From positions 1-24,261 of the forward strand of contig JAULZZ010000032.1 in NCBI GenBank assembly GCA_032117095.1: a stretch of DNA of 24,261 nt. The letters run 5' to 3'. This DNA is from REEB470 sp032117095. GTDB taxonomy: Bacteria; Bacillota; Bacilli; Paenibacillales; YIM-B00363. Under the pieces are notes generated by a model, which was not told the origin of the DNA, searched no databases, and worked only from the letters and a program-made list of their open reading frames with translations. This document shows, in pieces, positions 16,075-23,086 of this stretch; position 1 is the stretch's first letter; each line of letters starts with the position of its first letter. A program made the translations under genes and the position numbers.

Positions 16075-16293
16075 ATGATCACCGTTACCCGACTCAATGG
16101 CACACACGTCACGATCAATGCCATGTTGATCGAAACGATCGAACAAACGCCACATACGGTCATCACATTGACAACAGGCAACAAAATGGTCGTAAAGGAG
16201 TGCACAGCCGAGCTCGTTCACCGCATTCAAGCGTATCTTCAACCCATAGGCATTGTTGTGGCAAGGATGAATATTCATTCGGAAGCAACTTGA
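16075..16293 (+). CDS. swrD: FlbD/SwrD family protein
   Basis: The 72-residue protein starts MITVTRLNGTHVTINAMLIETIEQTPHTVITLTTGNKMVVKE, the recognisable FlbD/SwrD pattern. In B. subtilis SwrD raises motor torque and supports swarming; the mechanism is not fully known. I chose ATG 16075 because it aligns with the family N-terminus; an in-frame ATG at 16048 has AAAGGTG 8 bases upstream and would add nine residues, so it cannot be excluded. It lies between flgE and fliL, as in Bacillus. Confidence 0.9.
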   Translation: MITVTRLNGTHVTINAMLIETIEQTPHTVITLTTGNKMVVKECTAELVHRIQAYLQPIGIVVARMNIHSEAT

Positions 16294-16306
16294 GGGGGGA
16301 ACGTTT

Positions 16307-16786
16307 GTGAAGAAAATGCTACCTTGGATTTTGGTTTTGGTCTTATCGGTTACGCTAATAGCATGGTCGGCGTTCATTTTATGGGATAAGTTTCAACAAT
16401 CGTCTACGCCAACAGACCCGCGTGATGCAACGAAAAAGATCGATCAAGCCGTCAAAGAAGAGCAAATTCCCGCAAACGAACGCGCCGAGCTCAGTGTTCC
16501 TGTAGATGATGTGATCGTAAATTTGGCCGATCCTGCGTTTTTCGTCAATGTCAGTTTTACGTTCGAGTTGGACAGTCCAGAATCAAAACAAGAGTTCGTA
16601 TTTTTGATTTATAAAATGAAAGACGAAATTAACACGACGTTGATGGACATGATGCCAGAAAACATTCGTGGCAGTAAAGGCATTGATGCATTGGCCACTA
16701 CGTTGCTCCAGCGCACGAATGAGTTGTTGCAAGAAGGAACGGTACGCAACGTCTACGTGACGAAACTCATCATTACCGAGCAATAG
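16307..16786 (+). CDS. fliL: Flagellar basal body-associated protein FliL
   Basis: The 159-residue single-pass membrane protein has an N-terminal anchor (MLPWILVLVLSVTLIAWSAF), a linker, and an extracytoplasmic domain with VIVNLADPAFFVNVSFTFEL and the terminal VRNVYVTKLIITEQ strand typical of FliL. Homologues ring the stator and stabilise it. The GTG start follows GAGGGGGGA at about 6 bases. Spacing to swrD is 13 bases. Confidence 0.95.
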   Translation: MKKMLPWILVLVLSVTLIAWSAFILWDKFQQSSTPTDPRDATKKIDQAVKEEQIPANERAELSVPVDDVIVNLADPAFFVNVSFTFELDSPESKQEFVFLIYKMKDEINTTLMDMMPENIRGSKGIDALATTLLQRTNELLQEGTVRNVYVTKLIITEQ

Positions 16787-16816
16787 AGCGACCTTTTTGG
16801 CAAAGAAGGGATTCCC

Positions 16817-17815
16817 ATGTCTGAAGTATTGTCGCAAAGTGAAATCGATGCATTGCTGATGGCCATTTCTTCAGGCGAGATGGATGCCGAGGAAATTAAA
16901 AAAGAAGAAGCCACGAAAAAATATCGTTCGTATGATTTTAAGCGCGCACTTCGTTTTTCCAAAGATCACATTCGTAGTTTGTTGCGTATCCATGAAAGTT
17001 TTGCACGGTATTTGACGACGTATTTTTCAGCGCAGTTGCGTACGTTCGTCCAATTCCAAGTGATGCAAGTGGAGCAGTTGCCGTACGAGGAATTTATTCG
17101 TTCCATTCCAAAAATGACCGTACTCAACGTTTTTGAAGCCAATCCGCTTGTTGGGCGTATGGTGCTTGAGGTCAATCCAAGCATTGCCTTTACGATGTTA
17201 GATCGGTTACTTGGTGGTTCAGGGCACATCGAACCGCAAGTGTCCAATTTGACGGAGATCGAAACGAGCATCATGGAACGCATCTTCAAAAATGCACTCC
17301 ACTGCCTTCAAGAGGCGTGGAAATCTGTCATTGAAATTCATCCGCATATGGAAAATTTAGAGACCAATCCGCAATTTATGCAAATCGTCTCCCCGAACGA
17401 AACGATTGCACTCATTAGCATGAGTACGAAAATTGGGGAATCTACGGGGATGATCAACTTGTGTATTCCTCATATCGTCTTAGAACCGGTCATCGGCTCA
17501 CTGACCGTCAACAACTTATTTTTTGCACAGAAAAAAGAACGTTCTGATGAAGAAACAATTGTTCTCGAATCCCGTGTGCGTCGTACAAAATTGCAGATTA
17601 TCGCCGAATTGGGGAGCACGAAAATTTCAGTACAAGAGTTTTTGAATTTGGCGCTCGGCGATGTGATCGATTTGGAACGCACCGTACACGAACCCGTCCC
17701 CATTCAGGTGGGGGGGAAACTGAAATTTTACGGTACACCAGGCATCGTGCAAGGGAAACGGGCGATCCAAATCGTCGAAATCGTGTCGGAAGGAGGCGAA
17801 GAGTTTGACGGCTAA
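16817..17815 (+). CDS. fliM: Flagellar motor switch protein FliM
   Basis: The 332-residue C-ring subunit has the N-terminal CheY-P-binding peptide VLSQSEIDALLMAI, a CheC-like middle domain (RTFVQFQVMQVEQLPYEEF; NPLVGRMVLEVNPSIAFTMLDRLLGG; LTEIETSIM), and a C-terminal FliN-like domain (GSTKISVQEFLNLALGDVIDLER; VGGKLKFYGTPGIVQGKRAIQIVE). Binding of phosphorylated CheY here changes rotation. The ATG follows AAGAAGGGA. The stop lies 11 bases into fliY. Confidence 0.98.
   Translation: MSEVLSQSEIDALLMAISSGEMDAEEIKKEEATKKYRSYDFKRALRFSKDHIRSLLRIHESFARYLTTYFSAQLRTFVQFQVMQVEQLPYEEFIRSIPKMTVLNVFEANPLVGRMVLEVNPSIAFTMLDRLLGGSGHIEPQVSNLTEIETSIMERIFKNALHCLQEAWKSVIEIHPHMENLETNPQFMQIVSPNETIALISMSTKIGESTGMINLCIPHIVLEPVIGSLTVNNLFFAQKKERSDEETIVLESRVRRTKLQIIAELGSTKISVQEFLNLALGDVIDLERTVHEPVPIQVGGKLKFYGTPGIVQGKRAIQIVEIVSEGGEEFDG
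17790..17796 (+). promoter_or_regulatory. Ribosome binding site for the TTG start of fliY
   Basis: AAGGAGG inside the end of fliM is 8 bases before TTG 17805. Near-consensus sequence and spacing support this rare start and an 11-bp overlap between fliM and fliY. Confidence 0.8.
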
Positions 17816-18968
17816 CGACTTCCTTTCGCGTGAAGAAAAAGATGCGTTGTCCCAAGAAACGGACGATACGAAAGAAGCAAGCAAGAAGATTTCCCCGGAT
17901 GATTATTTAAGTGCATTAGAGCAAGATGCGCTCGGTGAAATCGGCAACATTACGTTCGGCAGTGCCGCCACCGCGTTGTCGACGTTGCTCAAACAAAAAG
18001 TAGACATTACGACACCGAAAGTAACGGTGATTCCCAAGGAAGAACTGTATGAAATGTTCCCCAATCCACACGTGGCGGTACATGTCGATTATGTCGATGG
18101 GTTTCAAGGGATCAATTTACTCGTCATTCGTAAGCGGGATGCACAAATTATTGCGGATTTGATGATGGGTGGAGAGGGGAAGCCCCCTGAAGAGCAATTT
18201 AATGAAATTCATGTGAGTGCCGTGCAAGAAGCGATGAACCAAATGATGGGATCGTCGGCGACGTCGATGTCTTCCATCTTCAATCGATTTGTCAATATTT
18301 CTCCGCCGAGCATCGATATTTTCAATTTGTCTTCAGGAGAAGGGGAACAGTTGCTCAAAGAAGACGTGTTTATCGCCATCATGTTTCGGATCAAAATCGG
18401 GGATTTGGTCGATTCGCGCATTATGCAGTTGTTGCCCGTGTGGTTTGCACGGGAGATGGTGTCCATTCTCATGAATCCAGGGGAAGCGCCTGCGCCCCCG
18501 TCTCCTGCGCCCCCGCCCCCGTCTCCTGCACCCCCTGCGCCATCATCGGGGCACAGCTCATCGGTTCACGGCTCTGTTGCGTCGTCTCACGGTACGCATG
18601 CACCATCGCCTCCGATGGACATGCACACCATGAAACCAGCCCCTCCCCGTGCTGTTCAAACGGCGCAATTTTCGGACTTGTCGCGCGTGCAACAAACGGT
18701 AGCTGGCAATCCGAACTTAAACTTGCTGTTGGACATTCCGCTGCAAGTCACCGTAGAGCTCGGGCGAACACGGCGTCAAATCCGCGACATTTTGGAAATG
18801 TCCCAAGGGTTTATTATTGAGCTCGACAAACTCGCCGGCGAGCCCGTCGATGTGTTGGTCAACAATAAACTCATTGCTAAAGGAGAGGTGGTGGTTATCG
18901 ATGAAAATTTTGGAGTACGGGTGACAGACATTATTAGCCCGATGGAACGTATCCAAAAATTGCAATAA
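17805..18968 (+). CDS. fliY: Flagellar motor switch phosphatase FliY
   Basis: The 387-residue C-ring protein combines a CheY-P phosphatase and a FliN domain. An N-terminal LSREEKDAL resembles a degenerate FliM EIDALL peptide. The CheC-like domain (about 35-220) keeps both catalytic D/SxxxExxN motifs: DALGEIGN (41-48) and SAVQEAMN (138-145). A Pro-rich linker (about 227-280) is followed by a SpoA/FliN domain (305-387; LLLDIPLQVTVELGRT, GEPVDVLVNNKLIAKGEVVVID). The linker DNA carries short repeated CCCCCGTCTCCTGC units. The TTG start is supported by the AAGGAGG site. It should dephosphorylate CheY-P at the motor. Confidence 0.97.
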   Translation: MTANDFLSREEKDALSQETDDTKEASKKISPDDYLSALEQDALGEIGNITFGSAATALSTLLKQKVDITTPKVTVIPKEELYEMFPNPHVAVHVDYVDGFQGINLLVIRKRDAQIIADLMMGGEGKPPEEQFNEIHVSAVQEAMNQMMGSSATSMSSIFNRFVNISPPSIDIFNLSSGEGEQLLKEDVFIAIMFRIKIGDLVDSRIMQLLPVWFAREMVSILMNPGEAPAPPSPAPPPPSPAPPAPSSGHSSSVHGSVASSHGTHAPSPPMDMHTMKPAPPRAVQTAQFSDLSRVQQTVAGNPNLNLLLDIPLQVTVELGRTRRQIRDILEMSQGFIIELDKLAGEPVDVLVNNKLIAKGEVVVIDENFGVRVTDIISPMERIQKLQ

Positions 18969-18987
18969 AGAGTAAAAACAACAGCTG

Positions 18988-19136
18988 TGGTGCCCAGATA
19001 CACATGGACGAGGCGTGACTACAACAGAAATCCCGTATCAGGGCTAAGTGGTGCCCAGATACACATGGACGAGGCGTGACTACAACAGAAATCCCGTATC
19101 AGGGCTAAGTGGTGCCCAGATACACATGGACGAGGC
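18988..19136. repeat. 61-bp tandem repeat, about 2.4 copies, between fliY and cheY
   Basis: Two full copies (18988-19048, 19049-19109) and a 27-base partial copy (19110-19136) are identical by eye. Each unit begins TGGTGCCCAGATACACATGG and ends CGTATCAGGGCTAAG. At each junction GTATCAGGGC and GCCCAGATAC face each other across 8 bases (19035-19062 and 19096-19123), giving hairpins of 4 and 5 base pairs around one A-A mismatch. Each unit contains ATGGACGAGGC; 61 is not a multiple of three, so no long frame runs through. No T runs follow the hairpins. No match to a riboswitch I know. Confidence 0.9.
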
Positions 19137-19176
19137 AAGCCGACTGCCTCCAAACCGATACCCTCGAAAGGAATGA
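19126..19176 (+). other. Possible 16-codon leader reading frame before cheY
   Basis: From the ATG in the last partial repeat, a frame of 16 codons (MDEASRLPPNRYPRKE) runs to TGA at 19174-19176, covering the cheY ribosome site AAAGGA (19167-19172) and stopping 6 bases before the cheY ATG. The same ATG in the two full repeats gives only MDEA and a stop. No good ribosome site precedes it, so translation is speculative. Confidence 0.2.
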
Positions 19177-19182
19177 TTCGTG

Positions 19183-19548
19183 ATGAGTAACCGAATTTTG
19201 GTCGTGGATGATGCAGCGTTTATGAGGATGATGATCAAAGATATTTTGACAAAAAATGGCTATGTTGTCGTTGATGAAGCGTGTGACGGATCACAAGCGG
19301 TGGACAAATACAAAGAGTGCAAGCCTGACCTTGTGACCATGGACATCACGATGCCTGAGATGGACGGCATTGCAGCGTTGAAAATCATCAAACAACTCGA
19401 TTCCACCGCAAAAGTTATCATGTGCTCTGCCATGGGACAACAGGCGATGGTCATCGACGCGATCCAAGCGGGGGCAAAAGACTTTGTTGTCAAGCCGTTC
19501 CAAGCGGATCGGGTACTCGAAGCGATCAAAAAGACGTTAGGACGATAA
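19183..19548 (+). CDS. cheY: Chemotaxis response regulator CheY
   Basis: The 121-residue single-domain receiver has acidic pocket residues D9-D10, phosphoacceptor D54 (LVTMDITMPEMDG), switch S82 (IMCSAMG) and invariant K104 (FVVKPFQ). It closely resembles Bacillus CheY along its full length. When phosphorylated by CheA it binds FliM; FliY next door should remove the phosphate. ATG 19183 is chosen as in relatives; GTG 19180 is immediately upstream and 7 bases after AAAGGA, so it is equally possible. The 214-bp gap before it holds the tandem repeat. Confidence 0.97.
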   Translation: MSNRILVVDDAAFMRMMIKDILTKNGYVVVDEACDGSQAVDKYKECKPDLVTMDITMPEMDGIAALKIIKQLDSTAKVIMCSAMGQQAMVIDAIQAGAKDFVVKPFQADRVLEAIKKTLGR

Positions 19549-19550
19549 AC

Positions 19551-20081
19551 GTGAATCCGCCCGATCAAACGCTCCCGATGGGCGACGTGTCCTCATCGTG
19601 GTTTGGCAATATGCTCACGATGATCGTGGCGATGGCGGTAATCATTGGACTCATTGTGTTGTTGAGTCGCTACGTGTCTGGGAAACGACATGCGATGAGG
19701 CAAGGCCGCCCGCTACACCTCGAAGCGACCATCGTACTTGCGCCCCATAAAACGGTACATGTATTACATATTGGCGAAAACATGTACATTATCGGGGTAG
19801 GCAATGAAGTAACTTTGTTAGACAAAGTGAGTGACCAACACGAACGGACACGGTTACAAGAAGCACTCGCATTGCCCACTCCCCCTCCCGCACCATTCAT
19901 GTCGTGGGTACAAGGATGGATACAACGACGTTTTTCGCACAACTCATTGGAACAGCCAGCCGAAGATGAGGACATGCGGCGCATCGTGACCGAAAAATTG
20001 CGTGGTGCTGTGATTTCTTCCCGTCATATGGGGCATATGGAGCAAAACAAAGGACGGCAGGAACCGCCATGGGAACCGTAA
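19551..20081 (+). CDS. fliO: Flagellar export protein FliO (FliZ-like)
   Basis: The ~176-residue protein has a short N-terminus, one membrane helix (about 20-42, MLTMIVAMAVIIGLIVLLSRYV), and a cytoplasmic FliO domain with LHLEATIVLAPHKTVHVLHIGENMYIIGVGNEVTLLDKV. It helps assemble the FliP ring of the export gate. Compared with B. subtilis FliZ it lacks a long extracytoplasmic N-terminal region and signal peptide. The start is inferred: GTG 19551 with a weak TAGGA 9 bases upstream; ATG 19578 is an alternative. Its stop overlaps the beginning of fliP by 13 bases. Confidence 0.9.
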   Translation: MNPPDQTLPMGDVSSSWFGNMLTMIVAMAVIIGLIVLLSRYVSGKRHAMRQGRPLHLEATIVLAPHKTVHVLHIGENMYIIGVGNEVTLLDKVSDQHERTRLQEALALPTPPPAPFMSWVQGWIQRRFSHNSLEQPAEDEDMRRIVTEKLRGAVISSRHMGHMEQNKGRQEPPWEP

Positions 20082-20851
20082 TGCGCCTACGAGAAGTACG
20101 TTGGTTATTTTTATTCATGTTCGGGTTGATCGGATGGATGGGGACAGGAAACGCTGACGCAGCCACACCGCTCCCCCAAGTCGGCATCACCATTGGCGAT
20201 GCCAGCACGCCGGGTGAAGTCAGTTCTACGCTCACGGTGTTGTTGATGTTGACCGTCCTGAGCTTAGCACCGTCGATTTTAATCATGATGACGAGTTTTA
20301 CACGGATTATCATTGTACTGGGGTTTGTGCGTACTTCTCTTGGGACGCAACAAATGCCTCCCAATCCTGTACTCATCGGGTTGGCATTGTTTTTGACGTT
20401 GTTTGTGATGGCGCCGACACTGGGACAAATCAATGAACAGGCGTTGCAACCGTACTTGAATGGCAAGTTGACGCAGATGGAAGCGTTAGACAAAGCGGCG
20501 TTGCCGATGAAAAATTTTATGATCAAGCAAACGCGTGAAAAAGATTTACTGTTGTTTTTGAACTATGCAAAAATGGAAAAACCAAAAACAGTCGCCGAAA
20601 TTCCATTGACGGCTTTGTTGCCGGCGTTTGCCATCAGTGAGCTCAAATCTGCGTTTCAAATGGGGTTTATGATTTTTGTGCCGTTTTTGGTCATCGACAT
20701 GATTGTGTCTAGCACGCTCATGGCCATGGGGATGATGATGTTGCCCCCCGTGATTATTTCATTGCCGTTTAAGATTTTGCTCTTCATTCTCGTCGATGGG
20801 TGGCATCTGATCGTCAAGTCACTGTTGTTGAGTTTTCATTTGACCCCGTAG
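20069..20851 (+). CDS. fliP: Flagellar export gate protein FliP
   Basis: The 260-residue protein has a cleavable-type signal (about 12-31, WLFLFMFGLIGWMGTGNADA) and the FliP core: LTVLSLAPSILIMMTSFTRIIIVLGFVRTSLGTQQMPPNPVLIGLALFLT, plus the C-terminal ISELKSAFQMGFMIFVPFLVIDMIVSSTLMAMGMMMLPP and the helix LPFKILLFILVDGWHLIV. It forms the gate with FliQ and FliR. ATG 20069 with AGGAA 5 bases before is preferred; ATG 20081 forms TAATG with the fliO stop and also remains possible. Confidence 0.97.
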   Translation: MGTVMRLREVRWLFLFMFGLIGWMGTGNADAATPLPQVGITIGDASTPGEVSSTLTVLLMLTVLSLAPSILIMMTSFTRIIIVLGFVRTSLGTQQMPPNPVLIGLALFLTLFVMAPTLGQINEQALQPYLNGKLTQMEALDKAALPMKNFMIKQTREKDLLLFLNYAKMEKPKTVAEIPLTALLPAFAISELKSAFQMGFMIFVPFLVIDMIVSSTLMAMGMMMLPPVIISLPFKILLFILVDGWHLIVKSLLLSFHLTP

Positions 20852-20880
20852 GACGTGCAACAGAAGGGACGTGATCTCGT

Positions 20881-21150
20881 TTGCGGTCAGATGCGGTAGT
20901 TCGGATTGCAGGGGAAGCGATTTATACGACGCTCGTCGTGAGTGCTCCGATGTTGGTCGTGGCGTTGGTCGTTGGGTTGATCATTAGTATTTTCCAAGCG
21001 ACGACGCAAATTCAAGAGCAGACGTTGGCGTTTGTCCCCAAAATTGTGGCGGTGTTTGCCGCAATTATGTTTTGTGGACCGTGGATTCTCACCAAGTTGG
21101 TCGATTATACGTATCAGTTGTTTAACAATTTGTATCGCTACATTCAGTAG
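20881..21150 (+). CDS. fliQ: Flagellar export gate protein FliQ
   Basis: The 89-residue, two-helix membrane protein shows VRIAGEAIYTTLVVSAPMLVVALVVGLIISIFQATTQIQEQTLAFVPKI, the FliQ family core, and has the expected length. The start is TTG 20881; no in-frame ATG or GTG would give a complete protein, and AAGGGA lies about 11 bases upstream, a little far. The gene sits 29 bases after fliP and 12 before fliR. Confidence 0.96.
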   Translation: MRSDAVVRIAGEAIYTTLVVSAPMLVVALVVGLIISIFQATTQIQEQTLAFVPKIVAVFAAIMFCGPWILTKLVDYTYQLFNNLYRYIQ

Positions 21151-21162
21151 GAGTCGATCGCC

Positions 21163-21951
21163 ATGGTCGAATCGATCGTCACCGCACTGCCTCATTTTTT
21201 ACTTGTGTTTTGCCGGATCGCAGGATTTTTTCTCGTCGTGCCCATTTTTGCTGCACGCAATGCCGTGCCGACGACGTTTCGCATCGGGTTGGCCGCATAC
21301 GTTTCTTTTACGATCGTCTTTGCCTTGCCCGACGTACCACAGATGGCGTTTGACAGTACATATGTATTGCGCATCGTGCGTGAAACCGTATTGGGCATCG
21401 TACTGGGGTTCGTAGCCTACTTGTTTTTTGTGTCCATTCAGCTCGCAGGGTCGTTCATTGATTTGCAAATGGGGTTTGGCATTGCCAATGTCATTGATCC
21501 GATGAGCGGGGCCCCGAGTCCGCTGTTTGGCGGGTTCAAATATATGGTGGCGATGCTGTTGTTTTTGTCACTCAATGCGCATCATTATCTCATTCGTGCC
21601 GTGCTAGATAGTTTTGCCTTGGTGCCATTGGACCACCCTTTGTTTGGCGCATGGGCATCGGGGCATGTGACGAGCGTCTTGTTTACACAGTTGGGTACGA
21701 TTTTTATGTTGGCGTTTCAGATGGCAGCTCCGTTGGTCGTGGCGATGTTTTTGATCGACGTGGCGTTGGGGATTTTGGCGAAAACGGCCCCGCAGTTTAA
21801 CATCTTCGTCATTGGCATTCCGCTGAAAATTGGGATCGGGTTCGTCGTCACCTTGTTGCTAATTCCCGGATTTATTGGGTTGTTTGAGTCGTTGTTTGCG
21901 ACGATGTTTGAAGCGATGTATACGTTGTTGCAACACGTGCGGTCTTCATAA
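21163..21951 (+). CDS. fliR: Flagellar export gate protein FliR
   Basis: The 262-residue polytopic membrane protein has about six hydrophobic segments and FliR segments such as FCRIAGFFLVVPIFAARNAVP, LQMGFGIANVIDPMSGAPSPLFG, FQMAAPLVVAMFLIDVALGILAKTAPQFNIFVIGIPLKI. It completes the FliPQR export gate. TAGGAG about 8 bases before the ATG supports the start. It is followed by flhB after 15 bases. Confidence 0.97.
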   Translation: MVESIVTALPHFLLVFCRIAGFFLVVPIFAARNAVPTTFRIGLAAYVSFTIVFALPDVPQMAFDSTYVLRIVRETVLGIVLGFVAYLFFVSIQLAGSFIDLQMGFGIANVIDPMSGAPSPLFGGFKYMVAMLLFLSLNAHHYLIRAVLDSFALVPLDHPLFGAWASGHVTSVLFTQLGTIFMLAFQMAAPLVVAMFLIDVALGILAKTAPQFNIFVIGIPLKIGIGFVVTLLLIPGFIGLFESLFATMFEAMYTLLQHVRSS

Positions 21952-21966
21952 GAAAGGAAACGAAAC

Positions 21967-23058
21967 ATGCGTGAACGGCTACGGATGGACCTGCAATGGT
22001 TCGCCGAAGAAAAAACAGAACCCGCAACTCCCAAAAAACGCGAAGATTCGAGAAAAAAAGGACAAGTTGCTCGCAGTATGGAAGTGCCAAGTGCGTTGTT
22101 GATGGTCGGAGCATTTACGTTGTTGGCGGTGTACGGCTCGTATATGGGGGAACATTTGAAAAACATGTTCTCTTTACGGCTCGTAGAAGGCGTATCAAAA
22201 GAAGTGACGCCGTTTGCAGTGACGACGTTGTTTGGGGAGCTGATCTTCGAATCGTTGTTGTTACTCGCGCCGGTATTTGGGGTGGGCGTCGTATTGGCAC
22301 TCAGTTCGGGTTTTTTACAATATGGGTTTTTGTTTACCGTAGAGCCGTTGAAGATGAACCTTGAGAAACTCAATCCTATCGAGGGAATCAAGCAAATTTT
22401 TTCTTTGCGTGCCTTGATGGAAATGGTCAAGTCGCTCATCAAAATTGCTGTGATTGCAGGCGTGTCTTTTTTGTTGCTGTGGAATGAGCGGTTTACTGTG
22501 ATGAAATTGGGTCGCGTGCCTGTGGAGTCGTCTTTTGATTTTATTGCTGCGGTGACGATGAAGCTCGGTTTGTGGATCGGGGGAATTTTGCTCTTCGTCG
22601 CTTTGTTGGATTATTTGTATCAGCGGTACGAGTTCGAAAAAAGCATTCGCATGTCCAAACAAGAGATCAAAGACGAGTACAAAAAGACCGAAGGCGATCC
22701 GCTGATCAAAGGGAAAATTCGAGAAAAACAGCGGAAAATGGCGATGCAACGCATGATGCAAGACGTGCCCAAAGCCGATGTGATCATTACGAATCCGACG
22801 CACTATGCCGTGGCGATTTCTTACAACGAAACGAACATGACATCGCCGCTCGTTGTCGCCAAAGGCGTCGATTGGATCGCATTGAAGATCAAACAAGTCG
22901 CCAAGGAGCATCATATTGTGCAGATGGAAAACAAACCGTTGGCACGAGCATTGTACGCCCAAGTAGAAATCGGACAGTCCATCCCGCCACAGCTGTTCCA
23001 AGCGGTCGCTGAAGTGTTGGCGTACGTGTACAAAGTGAAGCGGAAGTCGTCACGATGA
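21967..23058 (+). CDS. flhB: Flagellar export switch protein FlhB
   Basis: The 363-residue membrane protein begins with the Bacillales-like MDLQWFAEEKTEPATPKKR and has KKGQVARS before four membrane helices. The cytoplasmic domain contains the self-cleavage motif NPTH (276-279) in VIITNPTHYAVAISY, then VVAKGVDWIALKIKQVAKEH and the VENKPLAR-type QMENKPLARALY. Cleavage at NPTH, triggered through FliK, switches export from hook to filament subunits. AAAGGAAAC upstream supports the ATG. Intact and typical. Confidence 0.98.
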   Translation: MRERLRMDLQWFAEEKTEPATPKKREDSRKKGQVARSMEVPSALLMVGAFTLLAVYGSYMGEHLKNMFSLRLVEGVSKEVTPFAVTTLFGELIFESLLLLAPVFGVGVVLALSSGFLQYGFLFTVEPLKMNLEKLNPIEGIKQIFSLRALMEMVKSLIKIAVIAGVSFLLLWNERFTVMKLGRVPVESSFDFIAAVTMKLGLWIGGILLFVALLDYLYQRYEFEKSIRMSKQEIKDEYKKTEGDPLIKGKIREKQRKMAMQRMMQDVPKADVIITNPTHYAVAISYNETNMTSPLVVAKGVDWIALKIKQVAKEHHIVQMENKPLARALYAQVEIGQSIPPQLFQAVAEVLAYVYKVKRKSSR

Positions 23059-23086
23059 GCGATGATCTCAGGAGGAGGTGGCAGCG

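Noticed and set aside
19035..19123. Rho-independent terminators before cheY
   Set aside because: The junction hairpins contain mismatches and are not followed by T runs; cheY and later genes belong to the same operon.
18988..19136. Small CRISPR array (27-base repeat with 34-base spacers)
   Set aside because: The two would-be spacers are identical, no cas genes are near, and the whole 61-bp unit repeats, so this is a simple tandem duplication.
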